Shown here in pieces: positions 42,993-56,047 of a stretch of DNA of 64,000 nt. How positions within the stretch are numbered: position 1 is the first letter of the stretch; each line of letters starts with the position of its first letter. Position numbers and translations under genes: made by a program. Source of the DNA: Dryas octopetala (Eukaryota; Streptophyta; Magnoliopsida; Rosales; Rosaceae); the NCBI GenBank assembly GCA_963921425.1, contig OY992837.1, forward strand, positions 16,651,896 to 16,715,895. Reading direction: 5' to 3'. A model generated the notes under the pieces. That model did not search any database and was not told the origin of the DNA. It saw nothing but the letters and a program-made list of their open reading frames with translations.

Positions 42993-44306
42993 CTACATAA
43001 TGCACATCAAAAACATTAATTAACAAGGTTATAAGACAGGAGATAACTAACATGCCCAAACAGGATACCTTGTATGTATTTTTTCAATTAACTACACACA
43101 AAAAGGACAGTGATAAAATAGTAACAACAAACTAACCAATATTTAAGTGTCTATTTTGACTGGAATGTGCTGACGCATAAACCAAAACTAGATTCATAAA
43201 TGGAAGTAAACCTCAAAAACCATTTGTCTCCATTCTTCCTTTTACTCTCCATATGTTCTCTCTATCTATCTATCTATTCCTTCAACTAATGATTGATCTC
43301 ATTGATTATGTGCGGGCTAGTTTAAAGATTTACTTGCAATGGTGTGGTTGGTTAGATGAAGACAATAAAAAATCTTCTCTACAAGACTGCAACCAAACAA
43401 AGCAGATGCACCTTTTCAATTATTAAGTTGCAAAAGTCATTTCTTAGCTGATCTAAATGCACAAATCAATCAGCAATTGACATATTCCAGCCTTCGACCA
43501 AAAAAAAAAAGTAGACATATTCCAGCCAATTAATGCAGGCCTACCTTTATGGCTTTATAATAGCCCTTATGAGTGGTGAACAGGGTTGGCATAAAATTAA
43601 GTCTAACATTTGTCACAGTTGGTCTCTTAATTTACCTCCCAAAAAATTTCGTATGGAAGGACTTGAACAATTACTCTATTTAGTTCGGCAGCTGTGTCAC
43701 TGACTCACTGTGTGTGATGGCATTAACTCTGAAGATAAGATCCTTTCTAGCTATTTCCAAGAATGCTGAATATTATAAATGCAAGTTTCCGGAAATTCAT
43801 GATTAATTAAGAAGCAAATTAAGCAAACTGGTCCTTGATTAACCTTACTTAAGCTAATAATCAAATATGCTAGGTAGGGGTTTTGAGTCTTTTGACTTGA
43901 TCCTCTGGGATCCTTTGAGTCTTTTGAGTTGTACCATATTCGATTAATAACAACCACATAATAATTGCTTTGAAATAAACCACACAAAACATTACATAAG
44001 TCAAAGTAATATAAACTAATAACCCAACAGACGTAACCATGAAGCAAAAGTGAATTAAGTAATAGGAGCATTAACTTTACCACCTCTTTCTTTTTCTTAT
44101 CCTCATCTTCTTTCTTTTTCCTTCTAGCTGGCGGCACTAGTCATCCTAAATTTTCTGTTGTTTCCCACCTCTAGTTGGTAAGTAGTAGCTATTAGGCTTC
44201 CCACGTCCTATATATATAATATATAATAAAGTGTGCCGACCTGTATTTATATATATTTATATTTATTTTGTTTGTTAGTTTATCATATATATATATATAT
44301 ATATAA
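42993..44306. other. Intron or intergenic DNA
   Basis: No ORF supported. It contains a TATC microsatellite (43259-43276) and a TA run (44287-44305). If the cyclophilin is functional this is its last intron. Confidence 0.4.
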
Positions 44307-45137
44307 AACAAATTACAATTTAGTACCTCAACTTTACATGTTGTTTCAACTTAGTACCCCAACTTTGAAAACTTGCAAAAAAGTACCTCAACTTTCATTT
44401 TGTGTCAATTTAGTACCCAAACTTTGAAAACTTACAAAAAAGTACCTCAACTTTTATTTTGTGTCAAAATAGTACCTCCATTAGTTTTTCTGTCAAAGTT
44501 GCAGGGGTATTTTCGTCTTTTCTTTAAATTTAAAAAATAATAATTTTTTTTTGAATAAAAAAATTTCTTAAAATAAAAAATTTAAAAAAATTTAAAAAAA
44601 TTTCCCCAGCCCACCCCCACCCAACCAAATTGAGGGGCGGCGCTGGGTAAGGCGGNNNNNNNNNNNNNNNNNNNNNNNNNNNNNNNNNNNNNNNNNNNNN
44701 NNNNNNNNNNNNNNNNNNNNNNNNNNNNNNNNNNNNNNNNNNNNNNNNNNNNNNNNNNNNNNNNNNNNNNNNNNNNNNNNNNNNNNNNNNNNNNNNNNNN
44801 NNNNNNNNNNNNNNNNNNNNNNNNNNNNNNNNNNNNNNNNNNNNNNNNNNNNNNNCGGGGGGGGGGGGGGGGGAGGGGGAAAAAATTAAAAATTAAAAAT
44901 TAAAAGTTTTAATTTTTAAAGAATTTTTTTATAAAAAAATATTATTATTTTTTAAATATGGGTAAAAAGACGAAAACACCCTTGCCACGTCAGCATATAA
45001 CAGTTTATTTGACAAAAAAACTAACGGAGGTATTATTTTGACACAAAATGAAAGTTAAGGTACTTTTTGTTCAAATTTTGAAAGTTGGGGTACTAAATTG
45101 AAAATGAGTGTATAATTGAGGTACTAAATTATAATTT
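44307..45137. mobile_element. Foldback element with tandem sub-repeats, centre unassembled
   Basis: Left arm 44307-44530 and right arm 44960-45137 are reverse complements. The ends read AATTACAATTTAGTACCTCAA on the left and its near-complement on the right. Each arm holds repeats of the TAGTACC(T/C)CAACTTT motif. The inner part is AT-rich then C/G-rich and runs into the 200-N gap. The arm structure resembles MULE-type foldback elements. No target duplication is clear. Confidence 0.6.
44656..44855. other. Assembly gap (200 N) in a GC-rich hairpin
   Basis: Exactly 200 N between C-rich/GGCGG sequence and a G-tract (44857-44872), at the centre of an inverted repeat. The structure probably caused the break. 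Confidence 0.99.
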
Positions 45138-45443
45138 ACTCTTAAATTAACCTAAAGAACAATCTTAAGTCTATTAATAAGTAATTCAGCGAACATGCAA
45201 GTTGCCTCTTACCTTTCTTTTTGTGTTTCTGAAGCTCGTCACTCTCTCTTGTCTCTCTTCTATTATCTTCTCTTCAATTTGTAGTGCGATCGTGAATTTT
45301 CAAGTTGTCGATTTCTCATTCGATTATGGATTTTTAATTTATGCTATTTTTCTATGATTTCTTGTGATTTGCTTCAATCTTCTTTGAGTTGGAGTTTGAT
45401 TTTTCTCTGTGATTGTGATTTTCAGTTATGCAATTCTTATAGA

Positions 45444-45886
45444 TAGTGGCGAAACCAGACACATGACAGCCCAGCCCAAAATTTTGCTAAAAAAAAAGTT
45501 ATATATAGAAGCCTAGTAACTATAGAAGTTAAGTTAATTAATGACTTATATAATACTTTTTACTTTGAAAAATCAAACTCATTAAAATTTAAAATAAAGG
45601 ATTTGAAAAATGAAAAAGGAATTTTTTTTAAGTTATTAACCCTTCTTTTTTGTCAATTAAGTTATATTTTAATTAATATTTGTATAAATATGCATTTTGA
45701 AGGGTAATGTTCAATATGTCCCTCCTAACTAAATGTATCTTTTTTTAATATTAATAAAATTCCCTCGTATTGTCGAGGTTTTTTTTTAAGTTCCTGTATA
45801 TATATTTTATGTGTATTTATTTTACTAGGAAAAAAATTGTCAAGAGATTTTGCTTACCAAAGTTTTAAATCTTGGTTCTGCCACTG
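45444..45886. mobile_element. hAT-type MITE
   Basis: A 443-bp element with terminal repeats TAGTGGCGAAACCAG and CTTGGTTCTGCCACTG. It is flanked by a perfect 8-bp target duplication, CTTATAGA (45436-45443 and 45887-45894), the hallmark of hAT elements. There is no ORF. Confidence 0.8.
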
Positions 45887-47636
45887 CTTATAGATAGGAT
45901 GTACAATTTGATTTCGTGTTTCTATTTTGCTTTTAACTTTTGATTTACGTTTTGTTGATTTGTTGTTGTTTATGATTTGTTTGTCATTTTTGTATTCAAT
46001 TTGTAGCGAGAGATTCCATTCGATTTACAAATCTAGATTTGTGTCTATTTCATTGATGTTTTGAGTTGTGGATTTTAAATTCTTTTACAATTGTAGTGGC
46101 AGATGCTGCATCTGCAACTGTAGATTTGGTTTGAATCTTCTTTTTTTTTCATTTGAAAAAGCAATGCATTAAAAGAGTCCAAAAGACATAAAAAATATAA
46201 AGCTAGAGCCCAAAGGCCCATAACAAAACAAACAAACAATAAAAAGCCTAAACAAATAGGCCCATATAAACCTAACCCTAGGCAAAAGGAGTGGTTCAGG
46301 AGAACCACGCTGCCATGGATTGGAAGCAAAAAACCACCATGAGGTGGAAGGGAGCAGAGAAGCCCAAAGCCCCAATATCTCATCACATTGGCACTAAGCA
46401 GAAACCACAGCCACCAAAGGAGCCAGAGAGACACTAAAAGGCAAAAAAAGCCAAGGAAGATGGAGATACGAACGCCCATGCCAAATCGCACTTCTTCCAG
46501 TAGTGACTGATTCGCTTTTGTGACAACCAAGATCCAACCATCATCGTTGAAGATCAAAGAGTAGTCTCGAATTTGACGAAGGTGACGAGCCGGGGGACAG
46601 GAACTGGCAGAAGTAGCGACCACCCAATGCTTGAGAACGAGAAAAAATTAAGGGAGTAGAGACCTCTAGATCTAACCATATAGCTCAAGCGAAATCATCA
46701 TAAGAGGGTGAAGAAATCACCACAAAGGGTGAAACAAATCTCAAAAAGAGAGAGATAGAAACTTGGGAGGAAGGTAAGGTGGAGGCGGGTGGGAGAGAGG
46801 CAAGAAAGGGGGAGAGGGGATTGGGAGAGTGGATGGTTAACTCTTAAAGCAGCAAAAAGAAAAGGAGAGGTACTCTCATTCGAATCTTTTATGTTGTTTG
46901 AAGTTTTTTCTTAAAAAAAAAAGAAAAAGAAAAAAAAACCTTTTGAAGATGCAAATCTTATTTGAATCCTTGATATCGTTTGAAGTTATTTCTTAAATAA
47001 AAAATATATATTTTTTGAGATGTAGGTACAGGTGCATTTGCAATTGCAACTACAGTACATGCAGCATATGCAGATGCATCATAGGCAGATGCCTTGAATC
47101 GTATTGAGTCTAGTTTTTGCTTCGATTTCTTCTTTCTTTAGTAGTTTGGAACGATTCTACAATGTGGTTGTTTGAAATGCTTTTGAATCGATAGAGGTGG
47201 AGGTGGCTTTTGGTAGATTTTTGTGTTTTGTGGGATTTTTTTTCAATTGTAGTGTGTGTAGAGGATAGTCCAATGAGGAGTACAAAGAGAAAAAGGAAAA
47301 AATGAGAGAAAGAGAGAAAGAGAGAGGAAAGAAAGCACAGTCGCAAATGAGAAAAATGAAGAAAGAGAGCAAAGAAAAAGGAAGAGAGAGAGATAAAAGA
47401 AAGAAAAAAATAAAATGCTTGTTAAATTTGATTGGCGTGTGTTTTTGGGTTATGAGTGACAGTTGGTTAAATAAGTAAATTGCGTCGTATTTTTAGGGTC
47501 CATTAGTTAAATTTAACGGTTTGACCACTAATAATGTTGGTGAGAAGGACAATCAGCTCGATCACTTGAGTTTCAGGACAAAATTTAAAAAGACCTGCTT
47601 AGAATTTTTTTCTTTTTTCCACTCCATCTACAAAAG

Positions 47637-47770
47637 CTACATTTGCGAAATCTAGCAATTGCATCTGCGAAACCTAGCAGATGAATATTCGAAAACCAAC
47701 AGCTGCATCTGCAGAACCTAGCAATTTCATCTACGAAACCCAACAATTGCATCTGCAAAAGCTTCAACTT
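47637..47770. repeat. Degenerate minisatellite, about 22-bp unit
   Basis: Five or six units of the type AA(A/C)CTAGCAATTGCATCTGCG. A related GCATTTGCAATTGCAACT stretch occurs at 47030-47095, and GCTGCATCTGC motifs recur at 60225-60340. Confidence 0.6.
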
Positions 47771-48330
47771 CAAATAATAAACTAGATCTACAATTGCAAG
47801 ATTCGAGATCTACAATTGCATATCTGAGATCTACATCTACAAAATCAAAATAAAACAAGGAAAAACAAATCATAAATAACCACAAATTAAAAAAAAAAAA
47901 TACTAAATCAAATCACAAATCTAGAAAAATGTTCCAAAATTTCATATTTGACATCTCATCCAAAGCCGCCAACGCAATACTCAATGTGATACGCTCGCGA
48001 TTTGCATCGAAAAATCTCCATCTCCTACCACCTAAATCGAGCTTGATCAAGAAAAATATCGATTGAGACAGAGATCGATCAATCGAGAGAAAGAGATATA
48101 GAGCTAGAAGGCGAGAGCAAAGGAGAGAGTGAGTTGATAGAGAGATAGAAGACAAAGAGAGGGAGAGAATAAAGAGAGGAGAGAGCGAGAGAAGAAAGAG
48201 AGGAGATAGAGAGAGAAGACAGAGATGCACACAAGAAAGAAAGAGAGAGATAAGACACAGAGGCTTACTTGGTTAATAAGTGGACATTATGTCCTTTAGA
48301 TCAAGTTTGTAGGTTGAGGTCTTTGTCACC

Positions 48331-49711
48331 AATTTTATTAGTGGTTTGGTACTAGTATCTAATTTACTAGTGTTTTTATTTATTCAAAATGGATCAATTT
48401 GAAATTTTGCCTAGAGATTAATGTTTGGGCTGATTATTCTTTTGGTTAAGTATATCAGTTGTTGAACCCAGTAAATTAATGTACCTTTAATTTTATAATA
48501 AATTACTCTTAAAGACAAAAAAAGGTAAGGTTCTTAAGTGGAAATCCACCTAAAAACAAAATGAAGTAAAAAAAATATTCTATTTTGCATGAGCGCAGTC
48601 GGAAATGTAAAAAAAACTACTGAGTGATTTGTAGATGCATATCCACCCTACATCTACTTCCAGAAGTTTAGGGAATCGAACCTAAAGTCAATAAAACATG
48701 ACCCTTTACTCTCAGATCATTCATCCATAATCATAATAAAAACCACGCAACATGGCAAGCAAAAACGATGCACGCAGAAACAATACTTAGTATCATATAT
48801 ACTAAATTTAGTATCATATGCACACAAAAACTCGCTGGAAACAATATTTCGTATATGATATATACACACAAAAAAAGTCTCAATAGATGGGGTGTAAGAT
48901 TCCCCCTACCTAATTTCCAAGCTTAACCACAACACCAATGTCCTTAGTCTCACATCAGGGTCATTGGAAATCCAAGCTTGACAAGAATTCGGTCAAAAGT
49001 AAATTTTGACAAAGTTTTGACATGACCTTTCCTTTTGGTCATACGTCCCACAAAAATTCCATAAACCAGTGTATATTAGACAGAGTCTCTGTAGTTTCAG
49101 GGTTCCCTTAGGGTTTTTACTTAAATCGATCCAATTTTAAGTCTAGAGGTTAATCAATTAAAGTCCAAAAACATGACTAGGTTAGTGCATGTGAGACTGG
49201 GGAGAGCTATGGCCTAGTGTCCAACTTCTGTATGCTCACGCACTGACCTTGACATCACATCATTTGGTTACTTTACTAGAGTGATCTTAATCTGTTATTA
49301 GGTTGATTAATTAACAAGTAAGTCTAAGTGAAAGTAAAGTAAATAAATTCATCATATTACATTAATTGCTTAATTGCATGCTAAACTTTACCAATCTATG
49401 CCTTTGTAGTAATTCAATTTTCCAATTTGTCATGAATAATTAGTCGTTTTAATATAAATAAACTTTAACTAATCATGCTCTTAATCCAAAACTTATAAGA
49501 GAGGTTAGAGTATTTACCCAGTTGTAGACCTTCTTAGCTTAATTTCCAAAAATTGAATTGCTCAACTTAGGACTAACACACGATTAAAACCAAATTAATA
49601 TATATGTAAACATACTTAATTCAATAACTTAACGAAAATTGGTAGAGTTTCCTTGGTTAGCCTAATGTTTGATCGTTATGTCCTTAATTAGTGCAAAACC
49701 CTTGATGGGCA
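48331..49711. other. Intergenic, no gene seen
   Basis: AT-rich DNA with no supported ORF. 48780-48850 has two copies of an AACAATA...GTATCATATA motif. It resembles retroelement non-coding DNA, but no LTR boundary was found. Confidence 0.4.
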
Positions 49712-50619
49712 CTTATAGGCAAGGAGTAAAATTTCGGTTTTGAGGAAATTTTCGCGGAAATTTCGATTTCGACAAAATTAGACAAAAACGATAGAAATTG
49801 CTATTAAAATACGGAAATTTTGAATGAAACTTAACCATATGTTTATTTAACATATTATATACTATTTTGATAAAAAACATTGAAGAAACCAAATTATATA
49901 ATAGGTTTCATGTGATATAAGATAAATATAATGCGCGCTAGAGACAAATACTGTTAAATAAAATTAGTATAATAAAATAAGTATATTCTTTATTCTCTAT
50001 AATATATACACTAACCATAATATTAAACCCTATATACTCAATATTTTTTAGGATATGAACAATATGATATAAGATGTATAAAATATTAGGATTTAGGCCC
50101 TTTAGGGTATTTTTAATTATTTTTTATATAGAAATATATTAAGATTTTGGGTTTACAAAACAACTAAACTAAATCCCAAAAGAGCCAAATGAAACCCCAA
50201 ATCCTTCTTTTTCTTTCCAATTATCCAAAGGCCCCAAACTCCAATCAACTTTAAAGCATTTTTTTTTCTTCTCTTTTCTTCCTTTTTTTTTTTTTATATA
50301 TTTTTTTTAATTCCTTCGTTTTTTTTTTTTTCTTTCCTTGCTTTTCCTTTTAAGATCCAAAACTTAATCTTCTTAACACTACTACAATAATATAAATACA
50401 CAACACTACCTACACAACGGTTTTGTTAAAACTGTTGTGTCATTTTAAAGGATAACGGTTTTTAAAAAACTGTTGTATATATGCATGAAATCTAATGGTT
50501 TTCGGAACGATAAATTTTTTAGTTTTCCTTACACAATTGTTATAATATGTGACCGTTGTGTAAGTGGAATAAAATGAAAAAACCGGTCTACAGTAACTTC
50601 GTTAAAAAAATTTACTGTT

Positions 50620-51580
50620 CACTGATATGTTGGTTCCTTCCATATTTTCACTTTCCCCCGTCTGTCACTTTCAATCTCTCCATCTATTCCCTCACTTTTT
50701 CTCACCTTTCACTCCTGACCTCCAAAATCAAAAGAGATCTGAGAGAGAAGCCACCCTCTGCGCACCGACCTGACCTCCATGCGCACTTGTCTGACCCTCC
50801 ATGCGACCTCACAAGCCCACTCCTCTCGATCTGCTCTCTCTCTCTCTCTCAAACTCTCTCAGTCCAGAAAGTTAGAAACCCATATCTGAGAACTACTACA
50901 AATCAGTGAATAACGAAATCTCAGGGCTTCTTGCTCAAGTTCGGGCAACGGATGTGCTTTTCCCTTTGCCGATTTCAAAAACTCAGGTGGGTGTCTCCTC
51001 TAGTTTCAAAAGTTATCAGTTGGGGAAAATTGAAGAATTGATTTTTTCTATTCGACGAACTGAACTTTTCGTCTTCTTTTTCTTAGTTCAACCTTCTATT
51101 AGTATTTTTTAACATCGTCGCTCACCACTAGGTAGGAATCTCATATGCTCTAGTTTTTTTTATGTGATTTTTGGGTCTTTAGGTTATAATTTCAAAAATG
51201 TCTCTGTTTGATTTGATTTAGGGTTTGGATGACTGATTTTGTTTACTTTATGTTTCCATTTTGAATGGGCTTCGGGATTCTCAAGCAAAATCATGAAACT
51301 GGGATGATTTCTTTGTTGTTTTCTTTTATTCTTTATGCATCTTCTTGTAATGAAGATAATGACCAAACAAATGCCAAACTTTCTAAAAAGAATGGATCAT
51401 TGTTGGGCTAAGATTGACTAGCTGCTACTTGGATGACAGTTTTTTAATCCCTTAAATATTATTATACATTTCTCAAGTTAATCACTTATTTGGTGTAGCG
51501 GAAACTTTATGAAGCCTTTTTAAAGAGTGAGCTGGTCCTTTCGGCTTTTGATGGCTCATCATTGGCTACACTTACGGTAC
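50620..51580 (+). pseudogene. Exon-like segments of an unidentified captured gene, 5' part
   Basis: A CT-rich, leader-like stretch (50640-50880) is followed by an open segment containing ISGLLAQVRATDVLFPLP, ending at a donor CTCAG|GTGGGT (about 50985). A second exon-like block (51499-51576, acceptor TGTAG, donor ACG|GTACTG) reads KLYEAFLKSELVLSAFDGSS. I do not recognise the family. Open frames flanked by phase-compatible splice sites suggest captured exons, not chance. Confidence 0.35.
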
Positions 51581-53297
51581 TGTTTGTTCTTGGTTCTTTT
51601 TATTCTATTTACTTCTAAAGTAGCTGGTTCTCTTTTTTTTCTCAATTTTCCCCAAGTACAGTTCTAATGAAAACAATGGTATCTTGTTTTTAAATCCTTT
51701 GTTGTTGCTCTGCCTTTAATTTACTGAAAAGATGAAAAGTTTTTGTCTTTCTTGGTTATAATACTGATCATATTATTTTTTTTTTTTTCTTTTTAAGATG
51801 TTTGAGTTTGTATAACTATGTAATAGTGAAGTCAGTATACTTAATCACATTAAATAATTGTATAAAGATCCAACAAAGTTAGAGTGCATGAATTTCTTTT
51901 CCTTTAGCAGTTTCAGATTTGTTTTTTTTTTCTTGGGAGAGAGGGGGGGAGGTTGATGCATGGCATTCCTGATATGTTGGAATGAAAGTCGATTGGGGTA
52001 ATTATACAATAACATATAAAGTTATGGTGTAAACATTTGACAAGGTATGATTTGAAGGTCATGGAACTTGTTGATCTTGCAAAACTAGTTATCTTTGTAT
52101 ACAAAAAATTCATATTGTGATGAATGTTAGTTCTTTTTGAAACCTGACATCCCTGAAAGATTTTCCATTATTAGATTTTGGATCAGAAGTCGAGGAGAAA
52201 CATTGTCTTGCACTCTCCATGATTTTAAAATATTATGATATTTAGCCATTCTATAAGAGAATTGAAATATAAGTTTAGGTTGTCAATTTTTGTTTGAACA
52301 GGATGGTGATGAATAACATTTTTATACAATGCAGATCCTGAAGAAAATAATGAACATTTTCTACATGTTATTTTATTTTGGTGAGATGTGGAGTGATGCT
52401 CTTATGAACATCAAATTTTCTTTGTTAATTTTGTTATGTATTATTATCTTTCAGCAGTTACTAAAGGAGAAAAGCAATGAAAAATCAAAAAAATCTTTGA
52501 AAATTGACTGATTTTGGAAACAAGCTGATCATGATAGGCAATTTATATATCATTAATATGAGCTTTTTATCATAGTAGTAAAAGAAATCTGTATTAAACC
52601 AAAATATATTTCTAATACTATTTGCAACAGGGGCTAAGGTATTGACAATTTGTTGTTTCTCATAGTGAGGTGAAGATTTAAGGGCTTGAGACACTCGACT
52701 ACTTAGACATCCTTTGTCAAAGAGAACATTTTACAGAATAAAGGAGATGCCATAACTTTTGAATATGAGGTAATGTTGTTTAGTTTTCTTATATGAAATG
52801 GGTGGTTTTTAGTTATATAACAGGAAGACCCCAGTGGTGGGCACAATTGAGGTAATTAGTACTATTTCATTAACTGGGTGGGTCTGTGGAAAAGAAATTA
52901 TAATCTTCAATGTGTGTGCTTAGAGCTTTGTCTCAAAAAGAATGGCTCTAGTGCATTTTAGTGTAGCTGTGCTTTGAGTTATTATATTTTGTGTTAAACT
53001 GCTGGTTGGTAAGTAGTGGAGGATATGTATGCATGCTTTTCCCTATTGGGTATATAACACTGTGCATATGTTGCTCAACCTCAATATATGTAATTGGGAA
53101 CTTTTTTTTGAAAGACATGTTTCTGGACCTTGTGTGGCCTTCTAGTGTGGTTTAGATTTACTGTAGGTCAGTAGGTGTAACTTTGTAGGCTAAAGTTTAT
53201 TGTCAATATCTTGATAATATCTACATTTGAGTTTTTCGTATAGATTAATTTGTTATATAAATTCACATCCAAATAAAGAACCTATTATAATTTTTTA

Positions 53298-53453
53298 ATG
53301 GCAGTTCCAAAAAAACGCACCTTTATTTCAAAAAAACGGATTCGTACAAATATTTGGAAAAGGAAGGAATATTGGGCAACGTTGAAAGCTTTTTCGTTAG
53401 TGAAATCTCTTTCTACCGGGAGTTCAAAAAAATTTTTTTTGTGTGACAATCAA
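53298..53453 (+). pseudogene. rpl32: Plastid ribosomal protein L32 (rpl32) fragment in the CACTA element
   Basis: An ATG at 53298 opens [16 protein letters not shown], then [17 protein letters not shown] and [12 protein letters not shown], closely matching plastid-encoded L32. The last few residues diverge and the frame runs on to a TAA near 53492, so the natural end is lost. There is no transit-peptide sequence upstream. It is most simply a nuclear insertion of plastid DNA (NUPT) that became part of the CACTA cargo. It lies 54 bp before the first RPS5 block. Confidence 0.8.
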
Positions 53454-53506
53454 ATCTACTTCCCATGTATATTTGAAATGATAATTATGTAATTTGCAAC
53501 ATATAG

Positions 53507-54185
53507 GTCAGTGATATTTCACTGGTGGACTACGTTGGAGTGGAATCAGCCAAGCATGCAAATTGTGTACCTCACAAGGTATTGATGCTAATGTTGGATG
53601 TCTTTTGGTTAAAGTTATTGTTGAACCTCAAGTGGCCTTTGATACAAATTTCTCCTGATTAGATTTTGATCTGTATGACCTTTTTTTTTTTTCTTTCCCT
53701 TTTCCAGTTTAAGTTTCATCAAACATTTTATTTATTGTATATGTTTTTTAGTGACAATCAGTGGTCCACGTGAAGATGCAACTCGTATTGGATCTGCTGG
53801 AGTTATTAGGCGTCAGGCTGTGGATATCTCACCTTTGAGACGTGTTAATCAATTTATCTATCTCCTTACAACTGGTGCTCGTGAATCTGCTATCATAAAC
53901 ATCAAAACTATTGCAGAATGTCTGGCCGATGAACTTATTAATGCTGCAAAAGGTTCCTCTAACATGTACTGATGGCCTAGTTTCTGTATGCTTATTTGCC
54001 TAGTGCTTGTTTTTTCTCCCAAAGCTCTCTTATCTAGTTTATTTTCATTTTTATTATGTAGTCTGATTTTATTTCTTTTCCTTGATTCATTTTTTTCTTT
54101 TCTTACTATAGGTGCTCTACATGTGTGCAGCTATGCCATCAAGAAGAAGGATGAGATCAAAAGAGTTGCCAAGGCCAACTGTTGA
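53507..54185 (+). pseudogene. RPS5: 40S ribosomal protein S5 (uS7) gene fragment captured by the CACTA element
   Basis: Three blocks in order match plant RPS5. Block 1 (53507-53578, VSDISLVDYVGVESAKHANC) is from the N-terminal third. Block 2 (about 53757-53965, [20 protein letters not shown] to NAAKGSSN) is the conserved C-terminal core. Block 3 (54129-54185, SYAIKKKDEIKRVAKANC then TGA) is the C-terminus. The middle of the protein, about 65-70 residues, is absent. About 165 bp, which starts with an in-frame stop, separates SSN from SYA. No initiator ATG is present. The last Arg is replaced by Cys. This is a captured, decayed partial copy. Confidence 0.88.
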
Positions 54186-55408
54186 GGGGCTGCATAATAC
54201 TTTGATGCAACAAGGAGAGTTTTGTCTGCATTTGTTTAGTAAACTGCTGGTTGGTAAGTAGTGGAGATTTCACTTGGTGCTGCTGGGGTACAATTGAAGG
54301 ATCAGCTCTCTTGTGGAAATAACTATGCTCCCATGGTTTCTACTTTTAGTTGTAATGGTCCTTGTTTAGTTGTTGTTGGTCTACTTTTCAGATTATTGAT
54401 TGTTCTCCGTGTATTTGCTTGGATAATATTTTCTGAATTTGCTATTTCATTTTTGAAACATAAATAGTCGCTTTCTTGCATGTCTCCTCTGTTTCATTAA
54501 TGGAAGGCTTGGTGCTGCCGGCTTCATAATCTTTTCATGTTCGTTTCGTTGGCCGTGGGTCTAACTTCACCAAAAAGAGACCAAGTGAAAAATTCTCTGT
54601 AATGCCTAGTATTCTATTCAAAATTTCAATACCCATTGTTCTAGTAAACAACGGAGGCCATTAAGATTTTATTTTAAATTTTCTGGTCCATGATTTTGTC
54701 CATACTAACCATAGATATTTTGTTTAAGCTTCAACTTTTTGACTGATTGTGAAGCCTTTTTATTTTTATATTTTTGTGGGGTTGCATGCAATTTACTTTC
54801 CCCTTTGTGAGCTAGTCACAGTACCTTCTTTGTTGATGAAATAATAACTTACTACTATTTGTAATCCTTGGTAGTCCGTTGGGTTGCATTGAAGATGTGA
54901 GAACAACACTCTCAGGTAATTTTATTTTATTGTGAATTGTTTCTTGTAAATTCATTAAGGTTGGATTGGATTTATTCATTTATGTTGTTTTTAGCTTTAT
55001 ATTTCTTTATGCATCTTATGTTCATACTTGTGCCATGTTGAAATGCTGAGAACAAGAAGTCTATGAATTAATTGTCTCTTCCATACATATTCATGATTTT
55101 ACTATGGTAGTTAATTTATTCTAATTCCCTGAAAACCTTAAAGTTGTGGACCTGTGGTTTGTTATTGCCTATCTTCTTTGAAGTCATTTCTCCATTACTA
55201 GCAACATTTGATTCATAAATTTGAAACTTAAGTACTGTCTAATGTATCATTGATTTGCTTCCACTGCAGGTTCTTATAGAGTCCTACTATATGGGCTCTA
55301 ACAACTCTTGCTTCCTATAGCAGGGTTCAAATCCATTGTCAAATTTCTATGCCTATATATTGCAAAAATTTGAGTTTCTTAATGCATTTCCCTTACATTT
55401 TTTTGCAG

Positions 55409-56047
55409 GTAAAATAACTGATTTCAGTAATGCAGATGTTGCTGTTGACCCCATTCTGTCCAACAAGTGAGACTATTATGTATCCCAATCATTGTGCTTT
55501 TACCCTTTCCAATTTAATTTTTTAAAGGCATCCATGTGTCTTATAAACAAAAAATATATGGAGCCAAGTCAAAGCAACCTTTCAAATATTACACAACTGA
55601 CCAAACATCATTGAACATATATAAATTGAAAATTTATTTTTTGGGAGATATTGAACTTATTGATAGCCAGATTGACATAAAGCTTCAAAGTTCAAGGAAA
55701 TTCACTTGTTGTTATATGCCAACTCTTGATTTATAATGTTGGGTTGTAGGTAATTAATTACAATTGGCTCTCCTTGTTATTGTTTTTGAATTTCTTGTGT
55801 GCATTTGCAAACTTGTTTCATTTGTATTTTTAATGTATCTTATGTGCATACCCTTTTGTTATGTTTGCATCTTTTGCTTGAGTTTAATAGTAATACAAAT
55901 CTTTTTTTCTTTTTCTTTTTTGTTGAATATTGTTGTTTCTTATCTTGCAGAGTGGAAAGTCTGCAACTATATATCTATGCTTGTGCACAAGAGGAAGGGT
56001 TTGTTTACAAGCCTTGTAAAAAGTGCAAGAAGCTAGTATGGGAATAA
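55409..56047 (+). pseudogene. Two exons of an unidentified captured gene, 3' end
   Basis: Exon 55409-55466 (acceptor TTTTTTGCAG, reading KITDFSNADVAVDPILSN, donor AA|GTGAGA) joins in phase to exon 55951-56047 (acceptor TTATCTTGCAG). The latter reads VESLQLYIYACAQEEGF, then YKPCKKCKKLVWE and TAA. The Cys pair suggests half of a zinc-binding site. I cannot name the family. Both frames are undamaged and the splice sites are intact. They may belong to the same gene as the segments at 50.6-51.6 kb. Confidence 0.45.

Larger units (their letters stand above)
45205..48330. mobile_element. Large inverted-repeat region, possible MULE-like element
   Basis: The left part (45205-46130: TCTCTCTTGTCTCTC, GTTTATGATTTGTTT, ACAATTGTAGTGGCAGATGC) resembles the reverse complement of the right part (47640-48260: GCATCTGC, ACAATTGCA, AAACAAATCATAAATAACC, then GAGAGA-rich DNA). 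The arms are diverged and the left one holds a later hAT MITE. The ends are not defined. Between the arms is non-coding, GA-rich DNA. Confidence 0.35.

Noticed and set aside
46075..46623. 182-residue hydrophobic ORF on the minus strand
   Set aside because: It has no recognisable domain, irregular composition and lies in repeat-derived DNA; its hydrophobicity comes from AC-rich sequence.
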